From assembly GCF_005405925.1 (NCBI RefSeq), contig NZ_BJHV01000001.1, positions 6,820,001 through 6,884,000 of the forward strand: DNA of 64,000 nucleotides, in the 5' to 3' direction. Positions within the stretch are counted from its first letter, which is position 1, and the number at the start of each line of letters is the position of its first letter. Position numbers and translations under genes: made by a program. This document shows positions 1-13,644 of this stretch, piece by piece. Origin of the DNA: Streptomyces antimycoticus. Its GTDB lineage: Bacteria > Actinomycetota > Actinomycetes > Streptomycetales > Streptomycetaceae. The notes below the pieces were generated by a model that saw nothing but the letters and a program-made list of their open reading frames with translations, was not told the DNA's origin and ran no database searches.

Positions 1-1281
<1,281 letters not shown>

Positions 1282-1296
1282 GGAGTGGCGACCACC

Positions 1297-1695
1297 ATGG
1301 CATCAGCGAATATCGAGGCCATTCGCGCCTCCTACGCGGGTTTCCGCGACCGCGACATCGAGGGGATCCTGTCGGGCATGCACCCCGATGTGGAGTGGGT
1401 CCATCCGGAGGGAATGGCCAAGTACGGGCTGGGCGGCACCAAGCTGGGCCATGCGGGGATCAAGGACTTCCTCGCCCATGTGCCGACCGTGCTGGGCGGG
1501 ATGAAGCTCGCGCCGAAAGAGTTCATCGAACAGGGCGACCGGGTCGTGGTGTTCGGCACCCGTGAGGTGACCTCGCGCCGCGGTACGACCGTGACGCTGG
1601 ACTTCGTCCACTCGTGGACGATGCGGGACGGCAAGGCGGCGAGGATGGAGGACATCTTCGACACCGTGGCGTTCCATGAACTGATCGAGAGCTGA
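1297..1695 (+). CDS. SnoaL-like / NTF2-fold protein
   Basis: About 132 residues with the NTF2-like pattern: an N-terminal helix (YAGFRDRDIEGILSGMHPDVEW), a middle with conserved Gly and Phe, and a C-terminal sheet ending FVHSWTMRDGKAARMEDIFDT. SnoaL-like proteins act as small cyclases, hydroxylases or isomerases in polyketide pathways, but many family members have other roles. ATG 1297 has GAGGAG twelve bases upstream; GTG 1285 is in frame but directly abuts that site. The gene is co-oriented with the epimerase and starts 15 bp after its stop. Confidence 0.75.
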   Translation: MASANIEAIRASYAGFRDRDIEGILSGMHPDVEWVHPEGMAKYGLGGTKLGHAGIKDFLAHVPTVLGGMKLAPKEFIEQGDRVVVFGTREVTSRRGTTVTLDFVHSWTMRDGKAARMEDIFDTVAFHELIES

Positions 1696-1777
1696 CCGAA
1701 ACCGACAAGCTCCGCCGGCCGTCCGCTCCCGCGCCGAGGAGGCACGGGAGCGGACGGCCGCTCTTCCGGAAGAGGTC

Positions 1778-2398
1778 TCAGACGGTGCGGACGACCTCCT
1801 CGTACTCCAGCCGCGGCAGCCGGCCCATCCAGGCGTCCGGACCCGGCTTGCCGATGTTGACCACACACACCGCCGCGTGCCGTCCGTCCTCGAAGAACTC
1901 CTTGGAGACGGCCGCGTGGTCGAAGCCGATCATGGGCCCGGCGGCGAGCCCCGCCGCGCGCACGCCCAGGATGAAGTAGCCCACCTGCAGTGCGGTGTTG
2001 AAGCGCGCCGACGCCTCCCGCATACCGGGGTCGGCGAAGATCTGCTGCGGGTTCTCCATGAACGGCACCAGCCGCGGCAGCTCCTCGTGGAAGTCCAGGT
2101 CCGCGGCGAGCACCGCGACCAGCGGCGCCTTGGCCGTCTTCTCCTGGTTACGCCCCGTCATATGCGCCACCAGCCGACCGCGCGCCTCCTCCGAGCGCAC
2201 CAGGACCACCCGGAGCGGCTGCTGGTTCATCGAGGTGGGGGCGTACTTGACCAGCTCGTGGATCGCGCGGACCTGCTCGTCCGTCACCGGCTCGTCGGTG
2301 AAGGTGTTGGCCGTCCGGGCCTCCAGAAACAGCTGCCGCTGCGCCTCCGGTGCCAGGGTGAGGGGGCTCAGGGCCCCGCTGCTCTCCGGTGCGCTCAT
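1778..2398 (-). CDS. nitroreductase-family flavoprotein (RutE-like)
   Basis: A 206-residue nitroreductase-fold protein of the malonic-semialdehyde-reductase (RutE/HadB) type. The FMN-binding helix start (FLEARTANTFTDEPVT) and the APTSMNQQPLRVVLVRS motif, in which Asn-Gln-Gln-Pro contacts FMN, are both present. Such enzymes reduce small carbonyl, nitro or quinone compounds with NAD(P)H. The ATG at 2398 has AAGGAGA seven bases upstream. It is divergent from the TetR gene at 2547 with a palindromic operator between, so it is probably the target of that regulator. Confidence 0.82.
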   Translation of the reverse strand: MSAPESSGALSPLTLAPEAQRQLFLEARTANTFTDEPVTDEQVRAIHELVKYAPTSMNQQPLRVVLVRSEEARGRLVAHMTGRNQEKTAKAPLVAVLAADLDFHEELPRLVPFMENPQQIFADPGMREASARFNTALQVGYFILGVRAAGLAAGPMIGFDHAAVSKEFFEDGRHAAVCVVNIGKPGPDAWMGRLPRLEYEEVVRTV

Positions 2399-2453
2399 GG
2401 GAGCTCTCCTTGTGAAGCGGTGAGGAAACGACATGATCTGCCGATGAATTAAT

Positions 2454-2474
2454 TGGACTGGACGGGCTAGTCCA
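2454..2474. promoter_or_regulatory. palindromic operator between nitroreductase and TetR genes
   Basis: A perfect inverted repeat TGGACT-N9-AGTCCA, 21 bp in total, sits in the 148-bp divergent region. Position and symmetry fit a TetR-type operator controlling both the nitroreductase and the regulator itself. Binding is inferred. Confidence 0.6.
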
Positions 2475-2546
2475 TTGCAGTAAACGAAGGCTAGACTCAC
2501 ACGTCCATCGAGGGCAAGACCGGCTCGGAGCGAGGAGGTTGGGCCG

Positions 2547-3230
2547 TTGCGGACGGACAGCGGTCCCCGGCGCAGCGCCGCGGGACGGCCCGCGGGCCCC
2601 CAGCCCGCCAAGCGGCAGGCGATATTGGAGGCGGCCGTGGCCGTCTTTCTGCGCGAGGGATACAACCGGGCGAGCGTGGACGTCATCGCGGACGAGGCCC
2701 GCGTGTCCAAGCAGACCGTCTACAACCACTTCGGCGACAAGGAACGGCTGTTCATCGCCGCCGTCGAGGAGGAGCGCGAGCGGGTCGCGGCCGGTTTCGC
2801 CACCGGCTCCCCGTACGCCCTCGGACCGGACGGCACCGAGCCCGCCGAGGCGTACGACGGCGGCGACGCCCGCACCGCGCTGATCCACTTCGGCCACCGG
2901 GTGCTCGCCGTGCTCCTCGACGAACGGGCCTCCGCACTGCGCCGCCTGGTCATCGCCGAGGTCGCCCGCCACCCCTCGCTGCGCCCCGCATGCGCCGAGG
3001 GGGAGCCCCAGCAACTGGTGACGTACCTCGCCGAGATGCTCGGCCGGCGCACCGGCCGCGGCGAGCTGAACGTGCCGGAACCGGCCACCGCCGCCCGCCA
3101 GTTCGTGGCCCTGATCGTCCAGCAGGGGCTCTACCAGTCGATGTACGGCACCTGCCCGCTCGCCGACGCGGCGGCCACGGCCGTCTGCGAAGGCGCGGCC
3201 GACCTGCTCGTCCGTGCCTACCGCCCATGA
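2547..3230 (+). CDS. TetR-family repressor
   Basis: A 227-residue regulator with an N-terminal TetR helix-turn-helix: ILEAAVAVFLREGYNRASVD, then IADEARVSKQTVYNHFGDKE (about residues 25-70). The C-terminal half should be the ligand and dimer domain (TetR_C_33-like, inferred). The start is TTG 2547, eight bases after GAGGAGG. It diverges from the nitroreductase gene and is followed 22 bp later by the SARP gene. It probably represses the nitroreductase through the 2454-2474 palindrome; the ligand is unknown. Confidence 0.88.
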   Translation: MRTDSGPRRSAAGRPAGPQPAKRQAILEAAVAVFLREGYNRASVDVIADEARVSKQTVYNHFGDKERLFIAAVEEERERVAAGFATGSPYALGPDGTEPAEAYDGGDARTALIHFGHRVLAVLLDERASALRRLVIAEVARHPSLRPACAEGEPQQLVTYLAEMLGRRTGRGELNVPEPATAARQFVALIVQQGLYQSMYGTCPLADAAATAVCEGAADLLVRAYRP

Positions 3231-3252
3231 AGCCCGAAGAGAGGTGCCACCC

Positions 3253-4068
3253 ATGCGGGTGAGCGTGCTCGGACCGCTGACACTCGGCCTCGGCGCCCGG
3301 TCCGGGGTGCCCAGCGCGATGAAGCCGCGCAAGGTCCTGTCCCTGCTGCTGCTCCACGCCGGCCGGATGGTGCCGGTGCAGTCGCTGATGGCCGAGCTGT
3401 GGGGCGACCATCCGCCGCGTACCGGGCTGACCACGCTGCAGACGTACATCCTGCATCTGCGCAAGCTGCTCGCCGAGGTGCTGGGGATGCCGTCGGCCGC
3501 CGTCACCCGGGATGTGCTGCAGACCCGGCCCGGGGGTTACGCCATGGTGGTGGGGCCGGGCCAGCTCGACGTCCATGAGTACCGCGCCCTCGTCGCCGAG
3601 GGCGAAGGCGCGCTGGAGGCCGGCGACGAGCGGACGGCGGACCTCTCCTTCCGGCGGGCGCTGGCCCTCTGGCAGGGGCCCGCCCTGGTCGACGTCACCC
3701 CGCACGGCCGCCCGCTGCAGGCGGAGGTCGCCCGGCTGGAGCAGTCCCGGCTCACGGTCACCGAACGCGGGATCGAGACCCGGCTGCGGCTCGGCGGCCA
3801 TCTGGAGGTGCTGAGCGACCTCGCCTCGCTGGTCGTGGAGCACCGCTTCCACGAGGGCATGCACGGGCAGTACATGCTCGCCCTCCACCGCTCCGGCCAG
3901 CGCACCCGCGCCCTGACCGTCTATCAGCGGCTGCGGATGACGATGACGGAGGAGCTGGGGCTGGAACCCTCGGCGAAGCTGCAGCGGCTGCAGCAGGCGG
4001 TGCTGGTGTCCGACCCCCGGCTGGACCACGAGGCGGGGGCGCCGGGGCGCGGTCCGGTGGTGGCGTGA
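3253..4068 (+). CDS. SARP-family transcriptional activator (BTAD)
   Basis: A 271-residue AfsR/DnrI/RedD-type activator. The N-terminal OmpR-like winged helix (MRVSVLGPLTL to the LQTRPGGYAM wing, residues 1-100) is followed by a bacterial transcriptional activation domain (about 105-250; ALRRALALWQGPAL-type pattern, ending LGLEPSAKLQRLQ). It lacks the NB-ARC/TPR extension of AfsR, so it is a small pathway-specific type. ATG 3253 has GAGAGG upstream. Its location next to thioesterase, epimerase and SnoaL-like genes suggests it activates the cluster to the left. Confidence 0.9.
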   Translation: MRVSVLGPLTLGLGARSGVPSAMKPRKVLSLLLLHAGRMVPVQSLMAELWGDHPPRTGLTTLQTYILHLRKLLAEVLGMPSAAVTRDVLQTRPGGYAMVVGPGQLDVHEYRALVAEGEGALEAGDERTADLSFRRALALWQGPALVDVTPHGRPLQAEVARLEQSRLTVTERGIETRLRLGGHLEVLSDLASLVVEHRFHEGMHGQYMLALHRSGQRTRALTVYQRLRMTMTEELGLEPSAKLQRLQQAVLVSDPRLDHEAGAPGRGPVVA

Positions 4069-4161
4069 CGGGTGGGCGGTAGGGCCGCGCAGCGCTCAGG
4101 CGGCGGCGGGCTCAGATGTCGTTCGCCCTTGGACATCGTCGCCCTCGGACGCCGTTCGTCC

Positions 4162-4344
4162 TCAGACGTCGTCGTCTTCCTCGTCGAGCCGGGCCAGCCA
4201 GGTCGCCAGCCGCTCCACCGGAACCTCGAAGTCCGGGTTCAGGTCGACGAACGTCCGCAGCTGCTCGGCGAGCCACTCGAAGGTGACCTCCTCGGTGCCG
4301 CGTCGCTGCTCCAGCTCCTCGATACCGCGATCGGTGAAGTACAA
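4162..4344 (-). CDS. small acidic protein, DUF6104 family
   Basis: A 60-residue protein starting YFTDRGIEELEQRRG after the initiator and ending in an acidic DEEDDD tail, matching my memory of a very conserved actinobacterial family (DUF6104). I set the start at TTG 4344, which is where family members begin and which has CGGAG seven bases upstream; an upstream ATG would add twelve residues unlike the family. The function is unknown. It is convergent with the SARP gene. Confidence 0.75.
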   Translation of the reverse strand: MYFTDRGIEELEQRRGTEEVTFEWLAEQLRTFVDLNPDFEVPVERLATWLARLDEEDDDV

Positions 4345-4470
4345 GGGTCGCTCCGGTAGGGATGGTGTGGATCTACCCACTCAGGATATGCGGCGCCGCG
4401 GCCCGGTGGGCGACCCGAGGGCCGTCGGAGTTGACCTTGACGTGGGCGTCAATGTTTACGGTGCGTTGGC

Positions 4471-5241
4471 ATGACAGACATGACAGCCGCACCCTTCGAC
4501 GGCACAGCGGTGATCGTCACCGGTGGGGGCACGGGAATCGGGCGGGCCGCCGCGCGGACCTTCGCCGAGCAGGGCGCCCAGGTCCTGGTGGTCGGCCGGA
4601 CGGCGGCCCGGCTCGCCGAGGCGGCCGCCGACGCGCCGGGCATCCGGCCGCTGGTGGCCGACGTCGCGGCGCCCGGTGCCGCCGGACTGATCGTGAACAC
4701 CGCGCTGGAGGCGTTCGGCAGGATCGACGTGCTGGTCAACAACGCCGCCGTGGTCCGGCAGGCGCCGCTCGGCGACATCCGGCGGGAAGCCGTGGAGGAG
4801 ATGCTCGCCGTCAACCTGCTCGCGCCGATGTACCTCACCGAGGCCGCCGTTCCGCAGCTGAGCGAGAGCGCCGGTGTGGTGATCAACGTCAGTACGGCGA
4901 TCGGCCAGCGCGGCTGGCCGATGCCCGGCACGGAGCTGTACGCCGCGCTGAAGGCCGCCCTGGACACCCTGACACGGAGCTGGGCGGTGCAACTCGCGCC
5001 GCGCGGCGTGCGCGTGGCCGGTGTGGCCCCCGGCCCCATCGCCACCTCGATCGGGCGGCACCAGGGCCTCGACGCCGAGCAGATCGACGCCCTGCGGACG
5101 ACCCTGATCGAGCACGTCCCGCTGCGGCGGCTCGGCCAGGTGGACGAGGTCGCCTTCTGGATCACCCAGCTCGCCCGGCCCGAGGCGGGCTACACCACCG
5201 GCGTCGTCCTGCCCGTGGACGGCGGGGCCCTGGTGGGCTAG
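4471..5241 (+). CDS. short-chain dehydrogenase/reductase (classical SDR)
   Basis: A 256-residue classical SDR with TGGGTGIG near residue 16 for cofactor binding, the NNAA motif near residue 90, a catalytic Ser in INVSTAIG and the Tyr-x-x-x-Lys pair in YAALK, with the C-terminal PVDGG typical of FabG-like enzymes. It probably reduces a ketone or oxidises an alcohol with NAD(P)(H). There is no good ribosome-binding site before ATG 4471; ATG 4480 in frame is an alternative, and the transcript may be leaderless. It could belong to the left-hand cluster. Confidence 0.88.
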   Translation: MTDMTAAPFDGTAVIVTGGGTGIGRAAARTFAEQGAQVLVVGRTAARLAEAAADAPGIRPLVADVAAPGAAGLIVNTALEAFGRIDVLVNNAAVVRQAPLGDIRREAVEEMLAVNLLAPMYLTEAAVPQLSESAGVVINVSTAIGQRGWPMPGTELYAALKAALDTLTRSWAVQLAPRGVRVAGVAPGPIATSIGRHQGLDAEQIDALRTTLIEHVPLRRLGQVDEVAFWITQLARPEAGYTTGVVLPVDGGALVG

Positions 5242-5543
5242 GGGGCGCCCGGCGGATCGTGCCGCCTGCGGCGGGCTTCTCCCCTCCCCGCCCTTTCCCG
5301 CAACTGGCGGTCCGCCCCAGACCCCGGCCGGACGCCCTGGACGGCGCGGGCGTCCGCCCGGTCACCGGCCGGCGGCTCGACCACCGCGCCGCAGGTGGCG
5401 CGGTCGAGGCTCTGGCCGATGAGCTGATCGCGGCGGCGGTCGGCTCGTCGCCCCCGGGGTGTCCAGGAGCGGAGCCCCTGGTAGCGGGAAGGGGAGGGGA
5501 GGGGAAGGAACAGCCGGACCCCGGCCGCGGGTAGTGTCGCCGC
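5242..5543. other. gene-free stretch with a long imperfect inverted repeat
   Basis: No gene is seen in these 302 bases. A C-rich arm at 5281-5301 (CCCCTCCCCGCCCTTTCCCG) has a near-perfect complement at about 5487-5507, giving an inverted repeat with two mismatches around some 185 bp. Just inside the right arm is a 'tccagg-n-gcggagcccctgg' hairpin-like motif of a kind common between Streptomyces genes. It is probably a degraded interspersed repeat and may also terminate the SDR transcript. Confidence 0.5.
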
Positions 5544-5924
5544 ATGCGGATAGGGGAGTTGGCGAAGGCCACCGGTGCCACCACCCGGGCCCTGCGCTTC
5601 TACGAGGAGCGAGGGCTGCTGAGCTCCGCGCGCGCGGTCAACGGCTACCGGGCCTACGACGAGCGGGCGATCCAGCGGGTGGCCAACATCCGCTATCTGC
5701 TGGACGCCGGGCTCACGCTGGAGGACATCGAGCACTTCGGCGCCTGCCTGGACGGCGACCTGCCGAGCAGCCGCCCCTCCGAGGCCATGCTGAACGTCGG
5801 GCGCCGCCGCCTGAGCGTGCTGGACGACCGGATCGCCACCCTCGCGCGGGTGCGCGACGAACTCGCCGAGCGGCTGGCCATCGCCTCCGGCGACCGGGCC
5901 GCGGTCACTGCGTCGTCCGGCTGA
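5544..5924 (+). CDS. MerR-family regulator
   Basis: A 126-residue MerR protein. The winged helix at the N terminus is clear (MRIGELAKATGATTRALRFYEERGLL, then NGYRAYDE), followed by the dimerisation helix (LSVLDDRIATLARVRDELAERL). It lacks the cysteines expected in metal sensors, so a redox or organic ligand is more likely. The transcript may be leaderless or start very close: TAGTGT lies about ten bases before the ATG and no strong ribosome-binding site is present. Its target is not evident; the SDR upstream is a candidate. Confidence 0.88.
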   Translation: MRIGELAKATGATTRALRFYEERGLLSSARAVNGYRAYDERAIQRVANIRYLLDAGLTLEDIEHFGACLDGDLPSSRPSEAMLNVGRRRLSVLDDRIATLARVRDELAERLAIASGDRAAVTASSG

Positions 5925-6009
5925 GCAGCCAGGACACCAGCGCGCGGACGGCGCCGGAGAGCACGGCGGCGGTGAGGGTGAGGACGGCGGGACGGGGGCG
6001 GTTCGGCAT
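5905..6009 (-). CDS. possible membrane microprotein (34 aa)
   Basis: A short frame, convergent with and overlapping the last 20 bases of the MerR gene, encodes 34 residues: MPNRPRP, one hydrophobic helix (AVLTLTAAVLSGAVRALVSWLL) and a short basic tail. The ATG at 6009 has GCAGG seven bases upstream. This is the layout of a single-pass membrane microprotein. Very short and unsupported by a named family, so it remains tentative. Confidence 0.4.
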   Translation of the reverse strand: MPNRPRPAVLTLTAAVLSGAVRALVSWLLSRTTQ

Positions 6010-6131
6010 CGTTGACCTGCTTTCGTGAAACCGGCCAAGGCGCCGGGGGTACGTTTCACGATGTGCGGGCTCTGGGGCGTTGCGGCAGCCCGCACGCGTT
6101 GCAGAGCGCCGCAACGGGGGAGGGGCGACCC

Positions 6132-9100
6132 ATGCAGGACGGACCCGTCGGCGGGGAGCTGGTGCCGGAGCGGGGCGCGGAACGGCGGATCGGGGATCTC
6201 AAGCCGATCCCCGAGCAGGTGAGACCGGAGTGCCGGGCGCTGGCCGAGAGCCTCAGGGAGCTGTTCGGCGCGGTCGGGGTGTCGCTGCGGGTCTTCGCCG
6301 TACGGCTGCACTACGACGCCGGGACCGTCTCGCGCTATCTGAACGGCACCGTGGTGCCGCCCGCCGAATTCGTGGACCAGCTCCTCACCCATGCCGCCAA
6401 GGCCACCGGACGGCCCTCCTCGACCGAGGTGATGGCCCATGTGCACACCCTGCAACGCCGGGCGTTGCAGGCCACCAACAAGGTCGGCTGGGAGCTTCAG
6501 CGGCTGCGCGACCAGCTCGCCGACGCCGATCGGCAGCGCCAGCAGGCCGAGGTGCGGGCGGAGGCGCTGTCGGAGGCGTTGCTGGTGCGGAAACAGCGCA
6601 TCGCCGAGATGGAGGTCGAGCAGCGGCGGATCGCGGTCGCGGCGGCGGACCGCGAGGCCCGGAGCGCGGAGCTGGACCGTCTGCGGCAGGAGCGCGAGGA
6701 CCTGACGGCCGAACGGGACCGGCTGCGGGAAGAAGTCGCCCGCCTTCAGGACGCGTTGACCCAGGCCCGGCGGCAGGCGCTGGACGCCGAGCGGCGGTGC
6801 GAGGCGCTGGAACACCAACTGCAGACGGAGGAGGAGGCGGCCGGCGCGAAGGCCGCGGCCGAGGACCCGGTCTCGCACCGGCTGTGGCTCGCGGAGGAAC
6901 AGGCCACCGCCGCGGAGGAGCGGGCCCGGCGGCTCGAAGGGGAGCTGGCGGCGTTACGGGGCGGCGACGCCGACCCCGGCGGCCGCACACCGATGGACTC
7001 CGGGCAGGTCCCCGACGTCTGGGGTGGTGTGCCGCGCCGCAATCCGCGGTTCACCGGGCGGGACGCGCTGCTCACCGAGGTGTACGACCGGCTGGACGCC
7101 GCCCCCGCCGACACCGCCGTGGTCGCCCTCGTCGGCCCGCCCGGCATCGGCAAGTCTCAGCTCGCCGCCGAATACGCCCACCGCTTCGCCGCCCGGTACG
7201 ACGTCGTCTGGTGGAGCACCGTGGACGGGCGGCCCCCGCTGGAGGCGCGGCTCGCGGCGCTGGCCCCCGTGCTGGTGAGGGTTCTCGGGGAGGTCGGCGT
7301 CCGTCAGGACGCGACGGACCGGAAGGACGCAGGGCTGGCCCGCGCCGCGCTGGAGGCGCTGCGCCGGGGCGATCCGTACCGGCGCTGGCTGATCGTCCTG
7401 GACGACGCCGACGACCCGGAAGCCATCGCCGGCCTGCTGCCCGCCGGGGGCGGCCATGTGCTGATCACCTCGCGGAACCGGGCCTGGGCCGACCACTACG
7501 CCGAGCTGTTGGAGGTCCCGCCGCTGAACCGGGCGGAGAGCGTCGCCCTCGTACGCCGCCGGGCGCCGCGCATCGGTCCCGAGGACGCGGACCGGCTGGC
7601 GGCGGCCGTGGAGGACCTGCCGCTGGCGCTGGACCAGACGGCGGGCTGGCTGGACGGCGCGTCCACGCCCGTCGCCGAGTACGTGCGCACGGTGAGCGAC
7701 GGTGAGCCCAACCCGGTACGGCCCGCCGCCGATTACCCGATGCCGTACCACGCCGCCTTCAAGGACCTGATCACCCGGCTGCGGGAGACCACGAAGGCGG
7801 CGGCCGAACTGCTGCGCGTATGCGCCCTGTTCGGCCCCGGCCCGGTGCCGCTCGCCCTGCTGCGGGCCATCCCGGCGGGTCAGGTCTCCCCGGCCGTGGC
7901 GGCGCTCCTGGAGAACCCCAGCCAACTGGAGCTGGCCATCGGCAAGCTGGCCCAGTGGTCCGTGATGCGGCGGTCGACGCTGGAGGACGAGGCGGTGTGG
8001 ATGAGCCGCTTCGTACGGGACGCGGTGCGGCGCCGAACCCCGGAGGACAAGCGGGAGACGGACGCCCGGGTCGTCCGCGGCGCCCTCGTCGCGGCCGATC
8101 CGCGGCGCCCTGACGACCCGGCGGCCTGGCCGCGCTACGCCCGGCTCGTGCCGTACCTGGAGCAGTCGGGCGCGCTGGAGTCACCGGACGCCGCCTCGCG
8201 TCGGCTGGTCGTCGGCTTCCTCACCTATCTGACCCTGAGCGGCGACTACGAGACGGGCAGGCACCTCGCGGAACGCGCGGCGGGCGACCATCCGGAACTG
8301 GCCGCGCGCCGGGCCGCGCTGCTGCGCGAGACCGGTGACTACGCCGCCGCCGAGGCGCTGGACCGGTCGGTGCTGAAGGGCCTGGGCGGGTCCGACGGGC
8401 CGGGCAGACTCGTCGCGATGGCCCGGCTCGGCACGGATCTGCGGGGCCTGGCCCGCTATGACGAGGCGTACGAACTCGCCCGCCGGCAGCGCGACCTGTG
8501 TGCCGTCACGTGTCCGCAGGACGGTGCGGAGGCGCGGAACGCCCAGCGCGGCCTGTCCCGCTCGCTGCGGATGCTCGGCTCCTACGCCGAGGCCACGGAG
8601 CTGTCCGGGCACGCGCTGGACAGCGCGCGGGCGGAGCTGGGCCCGACGGCGCTGGTGACGCTGGCCTGCGAGACGGAGCACGCGTACGACCTGCGGCTCT
8701 CCGGCCGTCACCGGGACGCGCTGGAGCTTCAGGCGCCCAGCGTGGAGCGGCACTGCGCGGTGCTGGGCACCGAGCATCCGTTGACCCTGACCGCGCTGTA
8801 CCACCTGTGGAGGTGTGACTGGGAGGGCGACATCGACATCCACGCCCTGTGGGAACGGGCGAGGCGCCTGCTGGGCGAGGACGCTCCGCTGACGCTGATG
8901 ACCGCGACCGGGGTCACCCGTGCTCTGCGGCTCCTGGGCGACCCGGGCGAGGCCGGGAGAATCGCCCAGGAGACCGCGACCCGTTACCGGTCCGCTCTGG
9001 GGGAGCGGCATCCGTACACCATTGGGGCTCGCGCGAACCAGGGGCTGCTCCTGCTGGATCAGGGCGTGACCGATCTGCCACGGTCGGTGCTGGAGAAGGC

Positions 9101-9458
9101 CCTGACCGACATGACCGCAACGCTCGGTGAGAAGCACCCCTGGACTCTGGGTATCGCCGTCAACACCTCTGCGGCGTGCCACGCCATGGGTGATTGGACG
9201 GACGCCTGCGCACTGAGCCGGGAGGCCGCGCTGGGAGCCGAACAGGCACTGGGCCAGCGGCATCCACTGACTCTGGTGTCGCGGCTCGCACTCGCCGCGG
9301 ATCTACGCCAGATCAAAGGCGGGCGGGACGAGGCCCGGACGATCAAGCAGGCAGCCATCGGCGGGCTGGAGGCCCAGTTGGGGCCTCGCCATCCCCAAGT
9401 GATAGCGGCATGGCAGCGGTCCCGCCTCGTCTGGGACTTCGAGCCGCTGCCCATCTGA
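6132..9458 (+). CDS. HTH / coiled-coil / NB-ARC / TPR protein (STAND ATPase)
   Basis: An 1108-residue multidomain protein. Residues about 35-100 look like a Xre-type helix-turn-helix (SLRVFAVRLHYDAGTVSRYLNG); about 110-285 form a long Arg/Glu-rich coiled coil; NB-ARC follows with Walker A GPPGIGKS near 336, Walker B LIVLDDADD near 420 and a DLPLALDQ motif; the C-terminal 450 residues are tetratricopeptide repeats of the kinesin-light-chain type. It resembles FxsT-like proteins, but no FxSxx partner genes are present. ATG 6132 has GGGAGGGG at proper spacing. Codon 275 is TTA, so translation should need the bldA tRNA. It stands alone; a sensor or defence role is possible. Confidence 0.85.
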   Translation: MQDGPVGGELVPERGAERRIGDLKPIPEQVRPECRALAESLRELFGAVGVSLRVFAVRLHYDAGTVSRYLNGTVVPPAEFVDQLLTHAAKATGRPSSTEVMAHVHTLQRRALQATNKVGWELQRLRDQLADADRQRQQAEVRAEALSEALLVRKQRIAEMEVEQRRIAVAAADREARSAELDRLRQEREDLTAERDRLREEVARLQDALTQARRQALDAERRCEALEHQLQTEEEAAGAKAAAEDPVSHRLWLAEEQATAAEERARRLEGELAALRGGDADPGGRTPMDSGQVPDVWGGVPRRNPRFTGRDALLTEVYDRLDAAPADTAVVALVGPPGIGKSQLAAEYAHRFAARYDVVWWSTVDGRPPLEARLAALAPVLVRVLGEVGVRQDATDRKDAGLARAALEALRRGDPYRRWLIVLDDADDPEAIAGLLPAGGGHVLITSRNRAWADHYAELLEVPPLNRAESVALVRRRAPRIGPEDADRLAAAVEDLPLALDQTAGWLDGASTPVAEYVRTVSDGEPNPVRPAADYPMPYHAAFKDLITRLRETTKAAAELLRVCALFGPGPVPLALLRAIPAGQVSPAVAALLENPSQLELAIGKLAQWSVMRRSTLEDEAVWMSRFVRDAVRRRTPEDKRETDARVVRGALVAADPRRPDDPAAWPRYARLVPYLEQSGALESPDAASRRLVVGFLTYLTLSGDYETGRHLAERAAGDHPELAARRAALLRETGDYAAAEALDRSVLKGLGGSDGPGRLVAMARLGTDLRGLARYDEAYELARRQRDLCAVTCPQDGAEARNAQRGLSRSLRMLGSYAEATELSGHALDSARAELGPTALVTLACETEHAYDLRLSGRHRDALELQAPSVERHCAVLGTEHPLTLTALYHLWRCDWEGDIDIHALWERARRLLGEDAPLTLMTATGVTRALRLLGDPGEAGRIAQETATRYRSALGERHPYTIGARANQGLLLLDQGVTDLPRSVLEKALTDMTATLGEKHPWTLGIAVNTSAACHAMGDWTDACALSREAALGAEQALGQRHPLTLVSRLALAADLRQIKGGRDEARTIKQAAIGGLEAQLGPRHPQVIAAWQRSRLVWDFEPLPI

Positions 9459-9481
9459 CCGTAAGGCCGCTCCGAACGGCC

Positions 9482-9520
9482 GGAAGGCCCGGCCCCGCGT
9501 AGCGCGGGACCGGGCCTTCC
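9482..9520. terminator. bidirectional intrinsic terminator
   Basis: A GC-rich hairpin of about 18 bp per arm (GGAAGGCCCGG... pairing with ...CCGGGCCTTCC, one mismatch, small loop) lies between the convergent NB-ARC and kgd genes. It lacks a long U-tract, as is usual in Streptomyces. Confidence 0.85.
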
Positions 9521-9537
9521 GGGTCGAACGGGGTGGA

Positions 9538-13398
<3,861 letters not shown>

Positions 13399-13540
13399 GG
13401 CGGCAACCGCCCTCTTCCGCTTCCTAAGGTGGTGGACAGCGGGAATTAAGGCTACGCCCCTTGGACCCTTACGTGCAGGCCGCACTGGTCATCGTCGCGC
13501 AAGTCACATTGATTGGCGGGTTTCAGCGCATGACTCACCG

Positions 13541-13568
13541 GGAAACACCCGGAGTTTCGTGTGTTTCC
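13541..13568. promoter_or_regulatory. inverted repeat in kgd upstream region
   Basis: A perfect 8-bp inverted repeat (GGAAACAC-N12-GTGTTTCC) lies in the 246 bp between the sensor kinase stop and kgd, on the promoter side of kgd. It could be an operator or a weak terminator for the kinase transcript. Confidence 0.4.
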
Positions 13569-13644
13569 TCACGCGGGCAGCGCAAACGTGCACCCCTGCC
13601 GCTCGTATGTGCGCGACAGGGTCGACTTTACTTCAACTTTGATC

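Noticed and set aside
5242..5543. Insertion-sequence remnant bounded by the long inverted repeat
   Set aside because: No transposase fragment or target duplication is visible; an interspersed repeat or terminator is simpler.
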